Made by a program: the position numbers and the translations under genes
The notes under the pieces: generated by a model
What the model was told of the DNA's origin: nothing
Database searches by the model: none
What the model saw: only the letters and a program-made list of their open reading frames with translations
NCBI RefSeq assembly: GCF_010183535.1
Contig: NC_071330.1
Span: 14,923,717 to 14,987,716, forward strand
Length of the DNA stretch: 64,000 nt
Direction: 5' to 3'
Origin: Caenorhabditis remanei
Lineage: Eukaryota > Nematoda > Chromadorea > Rhabditida > Rhabditidae
In this document: positions 1-12,400 of the stretch, in pieces
How the letters are laid out: every line of letters begins with the position of its first letter
Numbering within the stretch: the stretch's first letter is position 1

Positions 1-69
1 ACGCGTAGGCGGAAGCTATGCACAAAATTTCATTTTTCGGGTTTTTTTAATTTCAAACTGTATTTTCAG

Positions 70-3000
70 TGACCAACCGACTGTCGCTATCATTTCGTGT
101 CTATTCGTCGAGAAACAAGCCGTCGATGCACTCATTGAAGAGTCTTCCACTATTCACAAGTACAAATCTGGAGGAGAATCGAATGTCTATACACTTGGAA
201 GGTTTGTAATGGGAAAATCGAGGTTTTCAGCGTTTTTACAGTGAAAAACAGCCCAAAATTCGAAATTTTCAGTGAAAATTGAACAACTTTGACTCAAAAT
301 TCGAATTTCCCGTCAAAAACCACCTCAAAATCACTTTTCCCGAGTTTTCTCACTCAATTTTGGAAGATCTGGGTTACTGTAGTTTTGATTGTGTGCAAAC
401 ACGAAGACTGCATACACCGAACACCAGATTTTACGACTTTTTAATATTTTGAGCTGAAAAATAGGTTTCTGGGGTGAAAAATCGCTTAGAAACCGAATTT
501 TTCACTGAAAATCACCAAAAATTTCAAATTTTTCGTCCAAAACCCGATTTTTGTCAATTTTATCGATTTCCTCATCAAAAATCACCCCTGATCTACTTTT
601 TTTTGCGTTTTTTTCACTCAGTTTTCGAATTTTTGGGTTACTGTAGTTTCGATTGTGTGCAAACACCTAGTCTGCATACACCGAACACCTGATTCGACGC
701 CATTTTCGAGTTTTAAGCTGAAAAATGGGTTTTTTCGGTCAAAAATGGCTCAAAAAACGGATTTTTAACGGAAATTTTCAAATTTTTGAGCTGAAAAATG
801 GTTTTTTCGACTCTAAAAACCCTTAGAAACCGAATTTTTCACTGAAAACCCCTAAAAATCTCAATTTTTTCTCAAAAATTTTAAATTTCCCGCTTCCAGA
901 ATCGGTTCTCATCGCGTCGTCGCAACAAAACTGGCCTTGATTGGTGATTCTCGTGAAGCGATCACATCGGCCGGCTCAATTACGACACGTCTTCTCGGAA
1001 ACTTCCAAAATATCGAGCACGTCTTCATTGTAGGCGTTGGAGGGGCGGTCCCTCACTTCACGGACGCTTCACTTCATGCAAGACTCGGGGACGTCATTGT
1101 GTCGGCATCGCGCCCACATCAATACGTTTATGCCCATGATTTATTGTTCGATCGGATTACTGAACAGATTACTGGTGAGAAAATGGGGGAAATTGGAGAA
1201 AAAATGGCTGAAAATGAGCTAAATTTGGCTGAAATTGGTTGAAAGCAGTTGAAATCGCCCGAAATTAGAAATTGCTGAAAAATGAGCTGAAATGAGCTAA
1301 AATCGGCTGAAAATGGAGGAAAAGTATCTGAAAATAATGATTTTTGACTGAAAGATGCTGAAAATCGGTTTAAATTGGCTGAAAATTATCTGAAATCGGC
1401 TGAAAATGAGCTCTAATTGGCTGAAAATAATGATTTTTGACTAAGAATTGGCTGAAAATTTGTTGGAAATGAGCAGAAATTGGCTAAAATTGACTGAAAA
1501 TGAGATAAAATTGACAAAAAATGAGCTGAAATCGACTGGAATTTGTGATTTCTGACTGAAAATTGCTGAAAATCGGCTAAAATCGGCTGAAAATGGCTGA
1601 AAATTGGCCGAAAATGAACTGAAATCGTCTGAAAATAATGATTTTTACTGAAAAAATGATGAAATCCGCCCAGCATCGTGATTCTGGACATCCGGACATC
1701 CCAGAAAGACAGACAGACAATTTTTTGGTCAAAAACCTCTATTTTGGACATCCGGACACACAGACAGACTTATAGCAACCCGTTTAACACAAATTTTGAC
1801 AAAAAATGCATTTTTTGCATTCAAAACCGCCGAAAAAACTGTCTGGAAATGTCTGAAAACGCAGAGAGACAATTTTGACCAAAAACTTCAGTTTTGGGCA
1901 TCCGGACACTGAAAAATACTCGGAAAAGGCGGATTCTGAATGTAAAATCTCAATTTTCGTCGATTTTTGCAATTTTCGTGTCAAAAAAATGCCGAAAAGT
2001 GAGATTTTTACAGCTTTCTAAAGGTTTTAGAAGTAAAACACGCGCATTTTGTGGCAAATGCGCTCCACTGATAATCTGATGCATTTTCTGCGATTTTTGG
2101 CCCAAAAATCGCAAAATTGTACGAGATTATCAGTAGAGCGCGTTTAGTCACGCGTAGGCGGAAGCTATGCTCAAAATTTTGTCATTTTTTTTGGTTTTTT
2201 TGGGACCAAATGGCGTTTTATGTGGCAAATGCGCTCCACTGATAATCTGATGCATTTTCGGCGATTTTTAACCTAAAAATCACTGAAATTGCATCAGATT
2301 ATCAGTAGAGCGCGTTTAGTCACGCGTAGGCGGAAGCTATGCTCAGAATTTTCATAGAAATTCGGTTTTTTGACCGAAATTTGAGGCTTCCGGACATCCG
2401 GACACACAGATTTTCACTAAAAAATGTGTTTTCAGGCTTCGCCATCAGAAATTGGGATTCCGAAGACAAAACGATCGAGAGAATCGTCGATACGGGCGGT
2501 CAAGAACTGGTTGACTCATGGAATTCGGCAACAGAAGAAGCGATTCGCCTTCTGACGTCATCAGCTGGAGACGTCGAATGGAAAGCGCCGCCCGAGTCGA
2601 CAGACGTGTTGGCAATGGCCGTCTCGAAGGGAAATGTCGTCGTGATGCCACATCCGAATGAGAATCGACAAGGAGGCGCTGAAATTCATTTGGGAACTGT
2701 TGGAGCGATGTCTGCTATGAAAAAGTACGAGAATGCGATTGGTGGAGAGGAGGATACACTTGGACAGGTAGTTGATGACTGAAAAATGCGAAAAAACTAG
2801 AAAATTTGGCATTTTTCTGCTGAAAATCGGCTAAAATTGACTAATTTTGGCTGAAAATCGGCGGAAATTGCGATTTCGGACATCCGGACACACAAATAGA
2901 CCTTTTAGATCAATTTTAGCTGAAAATGACTGAAAAATCGATCAAAAATGACTGAAATTTTCACATTTTGGCTGAAAATTGACTTAAATCGGTTGAAAAT

Positions 3001-5338
3001 AACTGAAAATCAGCGAAAAAGCTTGAAAAATCTATCAAAAATTACTCAAATTGGAGCATTTTGGCTGAAAATCGCAGAAAATTGGTCAAGAAAGGCTGAA
3101 AATGAGATTTTGGACATCTGGACATCCGGACACACAGTTGGACGTTCTGAATCCATTTTAGCTGGAAATGGCTGAAACATTGATCAAAAATTATTCAAAT
3201 TGGCGCAGATTGGTTGAAAATTGGCTTATAATGAGATTTAAGACATTCGGATACACAGATACTTGTTTTGTATCAGTTTCAGCTGAAAATCGACTGAAAA
3301 TCGCTGAAAAATTTGTCAAAAATGACTAAAATTGGCTAAAATTGGTTAAAAATAGCTGAAAATTGGCTGAAAATGCGTTTTCGGACATCCGGACACATTG
3401 ATAAACGTTTCGGAACATTTTTTGCTGAAAATCGACGGAAAATCTGCTTATAATGAGATTTAAGACATTCGGACACACAGATACTTCTTTTGTATCATTT
3501 TTGGGACTTAAAACTTCAAAAAATCCGTCAAAAATGACTGAAAATCGCCTAAAATTGATATTTTGGACACCCGGATATCCCGACTTAGATATAGACATAT
3601 TACATGTATTTCAGTTAAAATTTCGATAAGAAAACTTCTAAAATCGGCTAATTTTGACTGAAAACTCTGAAACATTGGTCAAAAAAAGGCTGAAATTCGG
3701 TGAAAAACTGTATTTCCACTAGAAATGGCTTAAAATACCGGAAAATTGGTCTAAAAATTGGTGTTCATGTGGCAAATGTGCTCCACTGATAATTTGATGC
3801 ATTTTCTGCGATTATTGACTCAAAAATCACTGAAATTGTATCAGATTATCAGTGGAGCGCGTTTAGTCACGCGTAGGCGGGAGCTATGCTCAAAATTTCA
3901 GTTTTAAGACATTTTCAACTGAAAATGTCGATAAATTGCCATTTTTTCACTAAAAATGTCGAAAATTCGCTATTTTTCTCCCTAAATTCCCCATTTTTCA
4001 GATCCGTGAATCGTTTGCCGAGTCGTTTGGAGTCCGATGCATGGACGCCGGTTTCGATTCGGTCGTCGGCGCCGTCGTCGGTTCGTGTGTCAGATCGTGG
4101 GCACTGATTCGTGGAATCTCCGATTATCATTATGGACAGAGTCGTGCTGGAAAGATTTGGCAGGTTCGTGGAGAGACATCCGGACTGATGGATACACAGA
4201 CAGACAAAAATCTGGAAATCGGACATCCGGACAGTCGGAAAATCCGAAAAATAGGATGTTTTAGACATCCGGACGCTCTAGACACGCATTTTTAACCAAA
4301 AAATTTTAAAATTCTGGTATTGTTGGACATCCGGACACTCGGAAATCCATTTTTCGTGTATTTTGGAGAATTTGAGACTTTCCGGACATCTAGACACAAT
4401 TTTTGTCTGAAAATCCAAAAATTCAGTCGAAGTCGGACATTCGGACTCTCTACACACACAGGCAGACATTTAGAGACAATTTTTGTCTGGAAATCTCATA
4501 ATTGGACATCCGAACAGTCGGAAAATCGAAAATTGCATATTTTTGGACATCCGGACGCTCTAGACACACAGACAGACATTTTGAACCGAAAATTTTGGTA
4601 TTTTTGGACATCTGGATACTCGGAGACCTCCAAAGTCTCAGATTTTTCGGTTTTTTGTAAATTTTGGACATCCGGACGCTTTAGACACACAGATAGACAT
4701 TTAAAGGCAATTTTTGTCTGAAAATCTAAAAAAAATCGGACATCTGGACACACAGAAAATGGAAAAATGGGATGTTTTGAATTCCGGACATGATTTGGAC
4801 ACACAGACAGACATTTTTAACCGAAAAAATTGGAAAATTCTAGTATTTTTGGACATCTGGACGCTCGGAAATCTCAGAAATCCGAGTATTTCAAGTTTCT
4901 GGACATCCGGACACTCCTCCCAGGTACACAGACAGACATTTTGTGGCGAATGCGCTCCACTGATAATCTGATTCATTTTCTGCGATTTTTGACTCAAAAA
5001 TCACAGAAATTGAACTAGATTATAAGTGGAGCGCGTTTAGTCACGCGTAGGCGGAAGCTATGCTCAAAATTTCAGTTTTTCCGGAGATACAGACAGACAT
5101 CATTTAAAATCCAAAAAATCGGACATCCGGACACACAGACACACATTTTGAACCGAAAATTTTGGTATTTTCGGACATCCGGACGCTCGGAATTCTCAGA
5201 AATCCCAATATTTCTGGACATCCGGACACTCTTCCCAGACACACAGACAGACACATTTTTAATTTTCAGGCTCACGCAGCGGCCCGCGCCGCCGGAATGG
5301 TCCGTTGTATCATCGAGAAACTGCCGAAATCCGCTTGA
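70..5338 (+). CDS. Nucleoside phosphorylase / nucleosidase-fold protein, 5' end outside window
   Basis: Five exons join in phase: 70-201, 900-1174, 2436-2767, 4002-4163 and 5270-5338 (TGA), giving 322 visible residues. The glycine-rich stretch FIVGVGGAVP followed by ARLGDVIVS in exon 2 matches the phosphate/ribose-binding loop region of the PNP/MTAN superfamily. Exon 4 has CMDAGFDSVV, standing where the family has its Met-Glu motif, then IRGISDY, the segment carrying the catalytic Asp. The last exon is the usual Ala-rich C-terminal helix. By family it would cleave or phosphorolyse a nucleoside; the substrate cannot be read. The central insert of about 110 residues (exon 3) is longer than in bacterial MTAN. 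The N-terminus lies upstream, and the frame at position 70 needs two bases from a previous exon. Introns hold three repeat families. The fold is well supported, the exact enzyme is not. Confidence 0.85.
1200..1670. repeat. Degenerate GCTGAAAAT-type simple repeat in intron
   Basis: Loose tandem repetition of GGCTGAAAAT and GAGCTGAAAT, mixed with TAATGATTTTTGACTGA. It fills the first part of the intron between exons 2 and 3 of the nucleosidase-fold gene and returns at 2820-3380. No coding signal. Confidence 0.7.
1675..1925. repeat. ATCCGGACACACAGACAGAC repeat cluster
   Basis: Copies of GGACATCCGGACACACAGAC with short A/T-rich spacers. More copies lie at 2385-2412, about 2876-2900, 3115-3140, 3380-3400 and 3545-3575, all inside introns of the nucleosidase-fold gene. 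A related motif reappears in the palindrome at 61245-61505. Confidence 0.8.
2051..2170. repeat. Hairpin repeat, GCGCTCCACTGATAATCTG family, copy 1
   Basis: About 120 bp with inverted arms: GCGCTCCACTGATAATCTG on the left and its near complement, CAGATTATCAGTRGAGCGCG (varying by copy), on the right. The constant tail is TTTAGTCACGCGTAGGCGGAAGCTATGC. The tail alone also sits at 1-22, so a further copy is cut by the window start. It looks like a small non-autonomous palindromic element. Confidence 0.8.
2221..2342. repeat. Hairpin repeat, GCGCTCC family, copy 2
   Basis: Same structure and orientation as the copy at 2051-2170, only about 50 bp downstream of it. The loop reads TTTTCGGCGATTTTTAACC. 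Confidence 0.8.
3769..3889. repeat. Hairpin repeat, GCGCTCC family, copy 3
   Basis: Same arms and tail as the other copies, with small changes (GTGCTCC in the left arm, GGGAGCTATGC in the tail). It lies just before exon 4 of the nucleosidase-fold gene. Confidence 0.8.
4170..5256. repeat. Dense ATCCGGACACACAGACAGAC array in the last intron
   Basis: About a dozen copies of GACATCCGGACGCTCNGA or ACACACAGACAGACATTTT, 60-110 bp apart, separated by AACCGAAAATTTTGGTATTTT-like spacers. They fill the intron between exons 4 and 5 of the nucleosidase-fold gene, interrupted by one hairpin repeat at 4942-5063. Confidence 0.8.
4942..5063. repeat. Hairpin repeat, GCGCTCC family, copy 4
   Basis: Same family as 2051-2170. 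The right arm is altered (GAACTAGATTATAAGTGGAG) and the tail is intact. It is inserted inside the GGACACACAGACAGAC array. Confidence 0.8.
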
Positions 5339-6096
5339 ATCCCCGAGACTCCGCTTACTTTTTTTCCTGAATTAAAAAAGCTTTATACTGTAGACCACGC
5401 CCCCTTTTTCTATGAGACTCCGCCCCTTTGATGATTTTTAGCCACGCCCCCTCCCACTTATTTGAGCTTCTGTTTCCTTTTTTATTCTTTGTCTTAAAAT
5501 ATACACATTCCTTACAAGCCACGCCACCTTTTGTCCCCTCTTATGAATTGTGCCGCCCGTTTTTTTTTATAATTGTCAAAGTGAGACCAATAACTTGTGC
5601 TTTTTGACTGAAAATGAATGATTTTTGGGGGTTTCAGAGGTTTTCACTATGATTTTCGTATTTTTCAGACGATTACGAAAATTTTGAGCCCCATATCGAC
5701 TAGTTTTGGATAATTTTTGTTTCAGACAAACATGCACCAAGTGACATGGAGCATTTTTCAAAGTTGTCTGAAATTTGTCGAATTTGGGCTCAAAATGTTG
5801 GAAATTGTGATGTGATTCCAATTATATTAATTTCAGATAGAATGGGGCAAATCTTGATGAGTTACGGTAGTTTTAGTGATTTTCAGATTTTCGAAAATTT
5901 TCGAAAATCTGTAACTTTTTCATTTTCCAACCGTTTTTGTTGGTTTATGGCTTAAAATGTGGATCATTTTAACTAGAATCTGGGAAAAATACATACTTCA
6001 TTGATTTTTCAGAATTCAGGGACAAATAGAGACGAAGAATATACATGGATTCAGTAAATTATTGATTTTTTCAGAAATGAGTAAAATTCCAGAATT
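5339..6096. other. Gap between convergent genes, no gene seen
   Basis: It holds the presumed 3' UTR of the nucleosidase-fold gene, with GC-box-like runs such as CCACGCCCCC at 5396-5460. A repeat with CACCAAGTGACATGG at about 5735-5760 recurs at about 6520 and, inverted, near 8360. A TTTCGAAAATTTTCGAAAAT palindrome lies near 5890. Confidence 0.6.
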
Positions 6097-7993
6097 TCAG
6101 ACATAGTAGACCATCTCATCGCCGACAAACACATTAGACACCTCGAACTGCTTCTTGATCACGTTTTTGTCTAAAAATTTCATTTTTGAAAATTTTACCT
6201 TCATAAAAATCTGAAAATACCTGAAACAGCCTTATTCTTGCGTGGACGACGGCGTTTGTGGGTTTTCGAGGAGACGAGGAAGACGCAGATGAAATAAAGC
6301 TGAAAATTTGGATTCTGGAGGTGACGACGAGAATTTCGAGCCCCATATTTCCTAGTTTTGAAATTTTTGAAATTTTTGAGCCCGAAAAACCTGGCTCCGC
6401 GAGCTCTGTAGTGATTTTCAGAAGTTTTTATTAAGATTTCCAGATTCTCCAAATCATAACAAAAATTTTGAGCCTAATCTCGACTAGTTTTGGTCGAGAT
6501 CAGTTTCAGCCAAAATATGCACCAAGTGACATGGTGCATTTTTCAAAAATTGCTGAAATTAGTCGAATTGAGGCTCAAAATTTAGGAAATTGTGAGCTGA
6601 TTCCGGAAATGTTGTTTTTAGCTGGATTTGAGCAAAACTCGTTGAGTTACGGTAGTTTTAGTGAGTTTCAGATTTTCGAAAATTTTCGAAAATCTGTAAC
6701 TTTTTCATTTTTCAACATTTTAGGCTGATTTTTGGCTTAAAATGATGGAAATTTTATGATCTACTTGTAAAAATTGAATCAGCTCCAAAATTTCTATTCT
6801 AAAGCCCCCAAAACCTACCGAGACTGGAATGTTGAAAAAGTGAATCACATCCAAAATGAACTTGACCACATCCAATGGGCGGAACACAATGTGAGATTGG
6901 ATTCGTTTGATTACAAGCTGAAAATAACCGATGAGTGGAACATTTTCAGCTTTTTCAGAAAATTCACCTGAATAATATCGGAATTGACCACAAAAAGTGC
7001 GAAAATCGTGTTGATGAACATCCAAATGGTCCAGGAGATTGAGATTAATGAGATACGCTGAAATTTATTGATTTTTTGAAGTTACAGTACTCCAGCTTAC
7101 TGTATCATAGGCATTGTGAAGAGCAATTGAGATAAGGACACCAAAGACGACGAATAGGCACTCGGTCACTGAAAAAAAGGAAAAATTAAAGGAGTTCAGA
7201 ACTGTAAATGTGATTTTCAGACTCGGAAGATCGAGACGAAAATTTTGAGCCCCATATTGCCTATATTTGGTGTAAGTGCTCTTTTGGCTCTAAGGCTCAT
7301 GGGCTCTCGGAGCAAGTTGGTGCTCGCGGAGCCCAAACCCAAATATGGGCAATATGGAGCTCAAAATTTTGCTAATCAGCTTGGGAATCTGAATTTTATG
7401 ATGAAACTTTTAAAAAACTAAATAAAAAGTGAGTTCCGGCTCACGGAGCCAACTTCGAGCTCTGAAATCAAAATATTGAGTAAATGACGACTAGAGCTTA
7501 AGACTATCAGATTTTCAAGTTCATTTGCGAAATTTTGAGCCCCATATTGCCAATAATTGCTCATTTGGCTCCAAAACTCAGGAGCTCTCGGAGCAACTTG
7601 ATGCTCGCGGAGCCGGAAAATTAAATTGACGGAATACAGGCAATATGGGGCTCAAAATTTTGCTAATGACCTCTGGAATCTCAATTTTGATATGAATACC
7701 AATAGAAACTTTGTTGGAACTCACGGAGCCACTCAAGCTCACTCAAAATGCTCCAAATTTCCATTTGAACCAAAACTAGTCGATATGTGGCTCAAAACTT
7801 TTCTCGTGAGCTCCCGAATCCGAATTTCACACACACCTTCCCATTGAACATCCATATCCTGAGTTTTCTGAGCGACCAGCTCGAAAGCGATACGAAGCAT
7901 GTAGACGAAGGAGATGGTGAGCGAGTAGATCGAAAAGATGCGGTGATCTACTTGTGGAGAGGAAGCGGCGGACAGTTTTCGACGACGTGCCAT
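6097..7993 (-). CDS. 188-residue multi-pass membrane protein of unknown function
   Basis: Six exons on the minus strand join in phase: 7993-7837, 7168-7101, 7057-6968, 6917-6819, 6299-6221 and 6170-6097 (TGA). The start ATG at 7993 sits just after a TTTCAG acceptor-like site, as expected for trans-spliced nematode genes. The N-terminus MARRRKLSAA is basic. About four hydrophobic stretches follow: one in exon 1 (IYSLTISFVYML), one in exon 2 (LFVVFGVLISIAL), one in exon 3 (WTIWMFINTIFALFVV) and one spanning exons 4-5 (LYFICVFLV). Then comes a strongly basic loop (KTHKRRRPRKNK) and a 24-residue tail ending VYYV. The pattern is that of a small four-helix membrane protein. It resembles LAPTM- or DUF7027-like proteins only in outline, and I do not assign it to a family. 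Confidence 0.8.
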
Positions 7994-10783
7994 GCTGAAA
8001 GTCTGAAAATGTGGGAGAAATGGGGGAAATTCGTAGAATTTGGAGTAAAAATGAGAAAAAATGAAATAGACAGGCCGGAAATGGGTTATAGAGTGAAATA
8101 TTTTAGCTAAATCTAATTTTTACAAAAAATTCATAAAATTTCCTGACTTTTAAGCCCTAAAAGAGCAAAAACGGTTGACAGATGAAAAAGTTACAGATTT
8201 TCGAAAATTTTCGAAAATTTTCGAAAATCTGAAAATCCCTAAAACTACCGTAACTCGATGACTTTTGCTTCATTCTTGCTGAAATTTATGTTTTTGAGCT
8301 CAGCTCAAAATTTCCAAAATTTTGAGCCCAAATCCGACTAATTTCAGACAACTTTAAAAAATGCTCCATGTCACTTGGTGCATGTTTGAGCTGAAACAAA
8401 AATTCTCCAAAATAGGTCGAGATGGGGCTCAAAATTTTTGTAATGACTTCAAAAAAGCGAAAATCATAATAAAAACCTCTGAAAACCAGTCTAGAGCTCA
8501 CGGAGCCCCAAAAATCATTACTTTTCAGTGAAAAAATATTTTTTTAAAGAAAAAAATCCAAGTCACGGGAACGAGAGAATAAGAAATTGCCTTCATATTC
8601 AACATGTCATAAAAAATGCACGGATTTCTTCTTCTTTTTTATTTTCTTTTTTTTTTTTTCTGAAAATTTATTTAAAAAAAATAGTTCTCTTTTTCTCATA
8701 ATTATATTTACATGGTGCTCGCCGGAGCAGCTGTAGATCACAAATTGAAGGTTATGAGATTTTTTGAGATTTTTGAGACGCTGAAAGCACGAAAAGAGGT
8801 GTTAGAGAAAGAGAGAAATAGAATTTTACTGAAAAATAATAATTGATATAATGTAAAATGATAATAAGTTGACAGGTGATTTGTATATATTAGTTATCAA
8901 AAATTAATTAGAAAAATAATTAAAAATTGGGAAAACTTTGCACCTGTGGGACATCGTATTGAGGGGATTTTCAGATTTTCAGAAAAAAAATTCTGAAATT
9001 TTCAAACCTAGTCATAAGTATACTCATTTGAAAGCTTTTGGTGTGCTGAATCTAAAAATATTTTCATTTTTGAAATTGGTCTGAAACTGACAAAGTTATA
9101 GCAATTTTAAGATTTCAATTATTTTCGAAAAGTTTCGAAAATCTGTAATGTTTTTGGTTTTGGAGCTTTTTGTATGATTTTTGGCTTAAAATGTAGGAAA
9201 TCAATTGAACTTGTCGTGAAAAATGGTATGAATCAACTTGCGATACAGTAGTCCGGTCATTACTGTACTTTTCGTGGTAAGACGTGAAAAAATAACAAAA
9301 TTCAACGCTAGTCATGATTATACTCATTCGAAAGCTCTTTTCCTCCTGATTCTGAAAATTTAAGTTTCATAGAATCTGACTGAAATCCAAGAGAGTTACG
9401 GTAGTTTAAGCCAAGAGGCTAGAGCGCAGAGATACCAGACACTCTGCGTCTCTAACCCCGAAATTCAACATTTTCAGAATATGGGCATGATTATACTTTT
9501 CTGAAAGCTGAGAACGCGCTGAATCTGAATATATTGGTTAGAACTACTAGAACTATGACAAGAAGGATTTTCAGCTCATATCAAAAATTTCAGACAAAAA
9601 AATTTTTCTCAAAATTTTTTTTCTAAATGCTTTTTTTGTGGATTTTCTGGTTCCCGTAAAACAAGTCAAAACACACAGAAAAATGAATAATGAGGGGGTC
9701 TTAGAGGGGGGAGAAGTACACGACTTTACTCAATCACATAATTCCCTTCTCTCTTTTTGGTCACAAGAAATATATTTTATGGGAATTTTCTTCTTTTTCT
9801 GAGAAAGAACATATGAACATGAATATGTGCATTTATAGGGAAAAAGATATAAAAGGTGATGGGATAATTGATTTTTTTTGGCGGTAAAAAGGTAAAAGCG
9901 ATTTGACGGAGGGAAAGAGTGTAGTTTGTAGTGTGAGGATGGAATAAAACAGCTACCGTAACCTTGTCAGAAATAATCGAAAGTCTAATTTTAATATTGA
10001 GCTCGCTTCTAGCTTTCTAAAAAGTATAATCATGCCTATATTCTAAAATTTAAAAAAAAAAAACGAAAAAAACATTTGACTAAAAAATTGTTCTCCTGGT
10101 TAGAGCTGAAAATCCTTCCCATTGTAGTTCTAGTAGTTTTTATCAACATTTTCACACTCAGCGCGTTAAGATCTTTCGAATGAGTGTAATCATGACTAAA
10201 AAAAATTTTTAAAAATTTTTGACTGAAAATTATTTGCCTTGTTAGAGCTGAAAATCCTTCATATTGCAACTACCACTATTTTCAGTTGTGTTTTCAGATT
10301 CAGCATGTTCTCAGCTTTCAGAAAAGTATAATCATGCCTATATTCTTAAAATTTTGAATTTTGGGGTTAGAGACGCAGAGTGTCTGGTATCTCTGTGCTC
10401 TAGCCTTTTAGCTAAAACTACCGTAACTCTCTTGCATTTCAGTCAAATTCTATAAAATTCTAATTTTCAGAATCAGGAGAAAAAGAGCTTTCGAATGAGT
10501 ATAATCATGACTAGCGTTGAATTTTGTTATTTTTTCAGTTTTTCAAGTCTCACCACGAAAACTACAGTAATGACCGGACTACTGTATCGCAAGTTGGTTA
10601 AAACTATTTTTAACGACAAGTTTAACTGAATTCCTGCATTTTAAACCAAAAATCATACAAAAGCTCCAAAACTCAAAAAGTTACAGATTTTCGAAACTTT
10701 TCGAAAATATTCGAAAAACTGAAAATGCTGTAACTCGGTCAGTTTTGCTCCAATTTCTGAAATATTTATATTTTCAGAATCAG
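7994..10783. other. Intergenic, no gene seen; palindromic repeats
   Basis: AT-rich DNA. A 44-codon frame at 8712-8846 starts MVLAGAAVDH but has no further support. From 9100 on there are repeated arms with TATAATCATG or CATGATTATA (about 9312, 9488, 10026, 10327, 10499). They are bordered by GTTACAGATTTTCGAAAC motifs and the recurring segment CGCAGAGTGTCTGGTATCTC. Confidence 0.6.
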
Positions 10784-10931
10784 CACATCAAGACCTTTCG
10801 AATGAGTATAATCATGCCTAGGTTTTGTAAATTTCAAAAAAATGTTAGAAAAATTGGTCACGGGGGTCCAATTCTGAAATTCTTAAAACCTGGTCATGAT
10901 TATACTCATTCGAAAGGTCTTGACAAGCTGA
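10784..10931. repeat. Palindrome of the TATAATCATG family (clean example)
   Basis: Left arm CAAGACCTTTCGAATGAGTA followed by TAATCATGCCTAGGTTTTG. The right arm is the near-exact reverse complement, ending AAGGTCTTGACAAGCTG. The loop is about 60 bp. The arm core TATAATCATG is the most conserved part of this family, which has about fifty arms in the window, in introns and intergenic DNA alike. Confidence 0.85.
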
Positions 10932-11764
10932 ATATGAAAATAACATCCACTTTTGTAATGAAGCCGAAATGTTGGTGTCAGGGACCATTAATCAGAAAAA
11001 AATTCACTAAATACCAATAAACAAAATATCAAAATTTTAACACCAAGAATTAAAATATTCCGCCAAAAAGCGGAAAATAAAAACAAATTTTTTGCATTTC
11101 TCTCAATAAAAACATTCCAAACACCCTCCCTATTTCTCTCATATAATTATTCGTTGCTGCTCGCCGAGCATCAAGTGAAAGAGAGAAAAATAGAAGGAGA
11201 TCACAAATTAAATGTTGTTTTCATTCACACTTCTTTCTGACAGACGACGTGTGAAAAAAAAATAAAAATTGAGAAGTTCGCAGGGTATAAGTGAGATTTC
11301 AGGAGTAATTTATTCAAAATCCAAATTTCTGGTCCCTGACACCCAAAATTTTGACTTCATTCCTAAAATGAATGTCATTTTCAAAATCAGCGTGTCAAGA
11401 CCTTTCGAACGAGTATAATCATGACTAGGTTTGGAAAAAATTGGGTCTCACCACGAAAACTACAGTAACCCGAGTTTAAAGGCGCATGGAGTGAAATTGC
11501 TCTAAACCTAGTCATGATTATACTTATTTGAAAGGTCTCAGTGTGCTGATTCTTAAAATATAAATATTTTTCAAATTGGAGCAAAACTGGCCGAGTTACA
11601 GCATTTTCAATTTCTCGAATATTTTCGAAAAGTTTCGAAAATCCATAACTTTCTTCATTTTCTGAATTCGAACCTGATTTTTGTCTCAAAATATTTCAAA
11701 TCACTCAAATTAACTCAGAAAAATAATTCCATCCAGGTCCTGCAACGAAAACTACAGTAACCCC

Positions 11765-12400
11765 GGTCCTAAAGGTGGACTAAACTCAACTCTGATATTA
11801 TCATAAAATGATGTACGAGTACCTGTGAGTTCATTTTCATATCGAAAGAATTTTAAAAATCGGTCTGAAACCCGCTGAGAGCGATCGCCGGTGAGTTTGG
11901 GCATTTCGGTGGCCTAGAAATTCTCGACTTCGGCCATGTTGATTTTTTCGAATTTTTTCGGTATTTTTTGTTGTTTTTTTCAATGAATTTGATAGAAAAC
12001 GACAAAACTTGATAGGAACACTACTAAAATGGTAGAAAAAAACGACGAAAACCTTAAAAATTAATATTTTCGAAGTGAAATTTCTAGAATGTTCCACGGC
12101 CACTGAAATGCCCAAACTGTTTCGCTGCTCGTTCTAAGCGGGGATTGAACCGAATTGAAAAATTCTTTCTGTATGAAAATTAACTCACGGAAATGAAGAA
12201 ATGAACATACGGTCGAAGTTAAATTTTTGGGCCATAACGCCAATTTTCACCGGCAACCGAAATGCCCAAACTCACCGGCGATCGCTCTCAGCGGGCATTA
12301 GACCGAATTTTAAAATTTTTTCGATATGAAAATGAACTCGCCGGTACACAAACATTATTCTATGAAAACATTAGAGTTGAGTTTAGTCCACCTTTAAAGG
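11765..12400. repeat. ~635 bp imperfect palindrome
   Basis: Outer arms CTAAAGGTGGACTAAACTC and GAGTTTAGTCCACCTTTAA. Inner arms include GAGCGATCGCCGGTGAGTTT and its complement near 12270-12290. The centre has GGCCTAGAAATTCTCGAC and a related inverted segment near 12065-12105. It looks like a non-autonomous inverted-repeat element. No coding potential. Confidence 0.75.

Noticed and set aside
4170..5256. CRISPR-like array of regular repeats
   Set aside because: Eukaryotic intron, repeats vary and spacers are themselves related; no cas genes, so an ordinary dispersed repeat.
8712..8846. 44-codon frame starting MVLAGAAVDH on the plus strand
   Set aside because: No splice partner, no domain, and lies in repeat-rich intergenic DNA; chance frame more likely.
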